Source: Minicystis rosea
GTDB taxonomy: Bacteria; Myxococcota_A; Polyangia; Polyangiales; Polyangiaceae
Length of the DNA: 64,000 bases
Assembly (NCBI GenBank): GCA_001931535.1
Contig: CP016211.1
Location: forward strand, 11,826,377 to 11,890,376
Reading direction: 5' to 3'
In this document: positions 62,701 through 64,000 of the stretch, piece by piece
How the letters are laid out: each line of letters begins with the position of its first letter
How positions within the stretch are numbered: position 1 is the first letter of the stretch
Notes under the pieces: model-generated
Told to the model about the DNA's origin: nothing
Seen by the model: the letters and a program-made list of their open reading frames with translations, nothing else
Databases searched by the model: none
Program-made: the position numbers and the translations under genes

Positions 62701-63674
62701 CGCCGCGCGCGAAGTACACGTACGACGCCCGCGGCCGGCGCACCGCCAAGGCCGAGCTCGGCGGCCCCGAGGCGAGCGTCACCCATTATGCATGGGACGC
62801 GCGCGATCGCCTCCGTCGCGTCGAGCGGCCGGACGGCACGCACGTCGTCATGACCTACGACGCGTTCGGTCGCCGCATTCGCAAGGAGACGCGCGCGCGT
62901 GGATCCGACCAAAGCCGCGTCGTCGACTTCGTTTGGGATGGATTCGTCATCGCCGCGACGGTCGACTCGGAGCGCGGCGCGCGCACGTTCGTCCATGGTC
63001 CCGGGACGTTCGTCCCGTTGCTCCAGCAAGAGCGGCGGGAGGTGCTCACCTACGTCAACGATCACCTGGGCACGCCGAAGGAGCTCATCGACGCGTCGGG
63101 CGCGCTCGTCTGGTCGGCGGCCCATTCGGCCTTCGGTCGTGTGATCGAGAGCAGCGGCCCGGGCGCAGCGCAGAGCCGCGCCGCGCACGAGGGCTCACCA
63201 TTCCGTCTGCTCGGCCAGTATGCCGACGAGGACACGGGGCTTTGCTCGACGCTGTTCCGTCACTTCGATCCAGAGGTCGGCCGCTGGCTCAGCCCCGATC
63301 CTCTCGGCATCTTCGGCGGCCCCGATCTCTCCGGCTTCGGCGGCAGCCCCACGCGCGTCATCGATCCGCTCGGCTTGGTCCCGGACGTCTTCCGCGGCGG
63401 CGACAGCCTCGAGGTGAAACCGGGCGAGTTCAAGCCGCGCCGGGCCGAGGGCGACGACACCGGACGCGGCATCTCGACCTGGAACACTCCGGGGAAGGTC
63501 GAGAAATTCGGCGGCGCTTACAAGGTCGTCTCGGTCCCCGACACGCTCGAGGTCGCGCAGCGTGGTAACAAGAAGGACCATTACGAGATCATCGCCAAGA
63601 AGCCCGGAATGACGGAGGCCGAGTACAAAGAGGAGGTCAAGAAGGTGAAGCTCGAACGGGTTCACCCGCATTGA
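59742..63674 (+). CDS. PAAR-like/RHS polymorphic toxin
   Basis: A 1310-residue predicted secreted toxin. Residues about 1-120: DUF4150/PAAR-like domain (VPMAVSVCTTPAAPSPLPIP, GSPCISNKA), which caps a type VI secretion spike. Then a long Gly linker, the DUF6531 start (HPVDLVTGYVVDAATDLSLP), and dozens of YD/RHS repeats that form a shell. The core ends with DPEVGRWLSPDPLG and IDPLGL. The last about 105 residues (VFRGGDS ... GISTWNTPGK ... HYEIIAKKPGM) are the toxin domain; family unknown. The GTG at 59742 follows GGGAGGA with ideal spacing. An immunity-like gene starts four bases after the stop. Confidence 0.93.
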   Translation: MGDVTAVMMDVITEKSNHQVVPMAVSVCTTPAAPSPLPIPYPVLGNSSEGIVDPPMRTKINGAPIATVGSCIKSCHGNEPGTLKEVVSLNTTGPCLVVMGAPIVLIELGMAGITGSPCISNKAITVGAPANGSAAGGTGGAGGGGGGGGGGGGSASGSQGPSGGGGAGGGGSNTGASGPGGSSGAAGEHQCQGGHPVDLVTGYVVDAATDLSLPGVIPFTWKRTYSSSRRTDRHATLGPGWAHGFEQRITADEHLITLREAEGRLVWFAKIAPGESTFHRRERMTLHRDGEDAYRVVRLADRLTYTFSATRSGGPSLLRSIRDAWDNTISLEYEGERLVRLLDTAGREIRVKWKEARIVRLEVHAEGRLEQWYDYAYSSAGCLVSAVDTQGHADEYEYDRFHRMIAATIKTGLRFQYEYEADTGRCQKTWGPKGIYGIEIRIDPATKTTYVDGEEPRVISWNDLGLATRIATPDGLVLEETAYDDDGLVLAKVNGAGEGEQHWYDERGSLIRTVDADGNVTVVDVDERGLPRQRVTADNLVNAFVHDDRGALTGITYPGPVTYALSYDARGRLSGIYESGVLVRAFERDGQHNIVAEVDAAGARTTYAYDALGRPVARVDALGRKTRVAYDRLGRIVSQQFADGTTLQWAHDALGRVVRETNALGQVTTLEWAGMGVLSRLVQPDGHVWTISHTTNERPKEIKNPRGESYTFVYDDAGRLAEEKAFDGRRFRYRYDISGRLAQLEYPEGGTRALSYDRAGRLLGDEASDGSRATYKRDRMGRLLGAVLEEGESRITTSFERDELGRVVVERQGDRVIRYAYDARLRRTQRVMPDGATTRYAYDAADRPTRVEHEGHALTFERDAAGREVQRGDAAGRIAIRSVYDTMDRIIEQRVSAPTPGDGVPSVLAQRQWQYDRAGRVTRIDDGRWGATLYRYDRADQLVEAQGVHREVFAYDPAGTLVRAVAGLDPTPAETWKIAPGNLLERTPRAKYTYDARGRRTAKAELGGPEASVTHYAWDARDRLRRVERPDGTHVVMTYDAFGRRIRKETRARGSDQSRVVDFVWDGFVIAATVDSERGARTFVHGPGTFVPLLQQERREVLTYVNDHLGTPKELIDASGALVWSAAHSAFGRVIESSGPGAAQSRAAHEGSPFRLLGQYADEDTGLCSTLFRHFDPEVGRWLSPDPLGIFGGPDLSGFGGSPTRVIDPLGLVPDVFRGGDSLEVKPGEFKPRRAEGDDTGRGISTWNTPGKVEKFGGAYKVVSVPDTLEVAQRGNKKDHYEIIAKKPGMTEAEYKEEVKKVKLERVHPH

Positions 63675-63678
63675 GGCC

Positions 63679-63945
63679 ATGCGTTACGACATCCACCTCC
63701 CCGACGCCTACCACGAGCTCAACACGCCGGCGCGCGGCTACCTCGAAGGGATCGAGGTGCGTTTCGACGATGGATCGAAATGCGTTCTCACCTTCCTCGA
63801 TGACTACAATCGAGAGCACTACGGGTATTACTTCGAAGGGCAGAATGTGGTGATCGTCGAGGACGTCACCCAGGAAAACATCGAGTCTGCGATCGCGCGC
63901 ATGGCCGCCTCCGGCGAGCTCGACAAGCTGAAGACGTCACCTTGA
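63679..63945 (+). CDS. Putative immunity protein for the RHS toxin
   Basis: An 88-residue acidic soluble protein (YDIHLPDAYHELNTPARGYL ... REHYGYYFEGQNVV). No signal or membrane segment. It begins four bases after the RHS stop and is coupled to it. A small acidic gene in this place is the standard position of an immunity protein neutralising the C-terminal toxin. I know of no family for it; the toxin-immunity role is from context. Confidence 0.75.
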   Translation: MRYDIHLPDAYHELNTPARGYLEGIEVRFDDGSKCVLTFLDDYNREHYGYYFEGQNVVIVEDVTQENIESAIARMAASGELDKLKTSP

Positions 63946-64000
63946 GCGGGCGCGTGCGTCCGCGCCGTGCCGTTCGACGGAGTCGAGGCGAAGGGCCTTT

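Noticed and set aside
60285..63188. 967-residue open frame on the minus strand, antisense to the RHS gene
   Set aside because: It is a GC-skew shadow: the plus strand has RHS repeats with a good start site, while the minus frame is composed of Arg/Ala/Gly/Val without family motifs. The same applies to many long antisense frames in the window.
63360..63674. Firm assignment of the RHS tail as an ADP-ribosyltransferase
   Set aside because: FRGG, IST and HYE elements are suggestive only; order and spacing cannot be verified without profile or structure comparison.

Overview
The window looks like chromosomal DNA of a large-genome, high-GC myxobacterium, most likely of the Polyangiales/Sorangiineae group. 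This is an inference from several traits: very high G+C with strong third-position bias, abundant Hanks-type Ser/Thr kinases (some fused to ATPase/TPR modules), an FHA-type sigma-54 activator, many lipoproteins whose lipobox cysteine is followed by a low-complexity Gly/Ser/Thr linker, and no rRNA, tRNA or phage structural genes that I could recognise.

Layout. 1-4.5 kb: a TetR regulator with its own palindromic operator heads an operon with an alpha/beta hydrolase and a secreted esterase; a divergent SDR/LysR pair shares a perfect 9+9 bp operator. 4.5-13.4 kb (minus strand): ammonium transporter, GDP-fucose synthase-like epimerase, a glycine-rich surface protein, a TPR/PEGA protein with a membrane partner, then purA and hisZ. 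13.6-19.9 kb (plus): ECF-type sigma factor, FHA-sigma54 activator, and a giant kinase-ATPase-TPR protein preceded by two tandem palindromes and a sigma-54-like promoter. 20.0-22.7 kb: a conserved-looking 210-residue protein followed by a YcaO-TfuA pair, the signature of backbone thioamidation.

22.7-37.7 kb is the most interesting part: a compositionally mosaic conflict/defence-type island coupled by an ATGA overlap to tfuA. It holds a winged-helix-like protein, a 1087-residue protein with two different ATPase modules, a STAND NTPase with 14 WD repeats whose reading frame is split at a G5 tract, a trypsin-like protease that shares an effector-associated domain with the C-terminus of the WD protein, and then (after a perfect 12+12 bp operator-like palindrome) an overlapping trio of an unknown protein, a PLD-fold protein and a SNF2-type helicase. 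I propose a protease-effector STAND module fused in context to a PLD/SNF2 nucleic-acid module; it does not match any defence system I can name with confidence.

37.8-57.5 kb: a two-component system, membrane and periplasmic proteins of unknown role, a small MITE-like inverted-repeat element, aat (L/F-transferase) with a beta-propeller protein, an Eis-like acetyltransferase, a zinc-ribbon Ser/Thr kinase coupled to a zinc-ribbon adaptor, a Kelch lipoprotein, an ATPase-TPR protein resembling the 16.4 kb kinase without its kinase domain, and a flavin reductase. 57.6-59.2 kb: an IS4/IS50-type insertion sequence with imperfect terminal repeats and a 10-bp target duplication. 59.7-63.9 kb: a PAAR-like/RHS polymorphic toxin with a putative immunity gene, preceded by an 11+11 bp palindrome.

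Starts were chosen from ribosome-binding sites, stop/start overlaps and where family similarity begins; all similarity calls are by eye, without database search.
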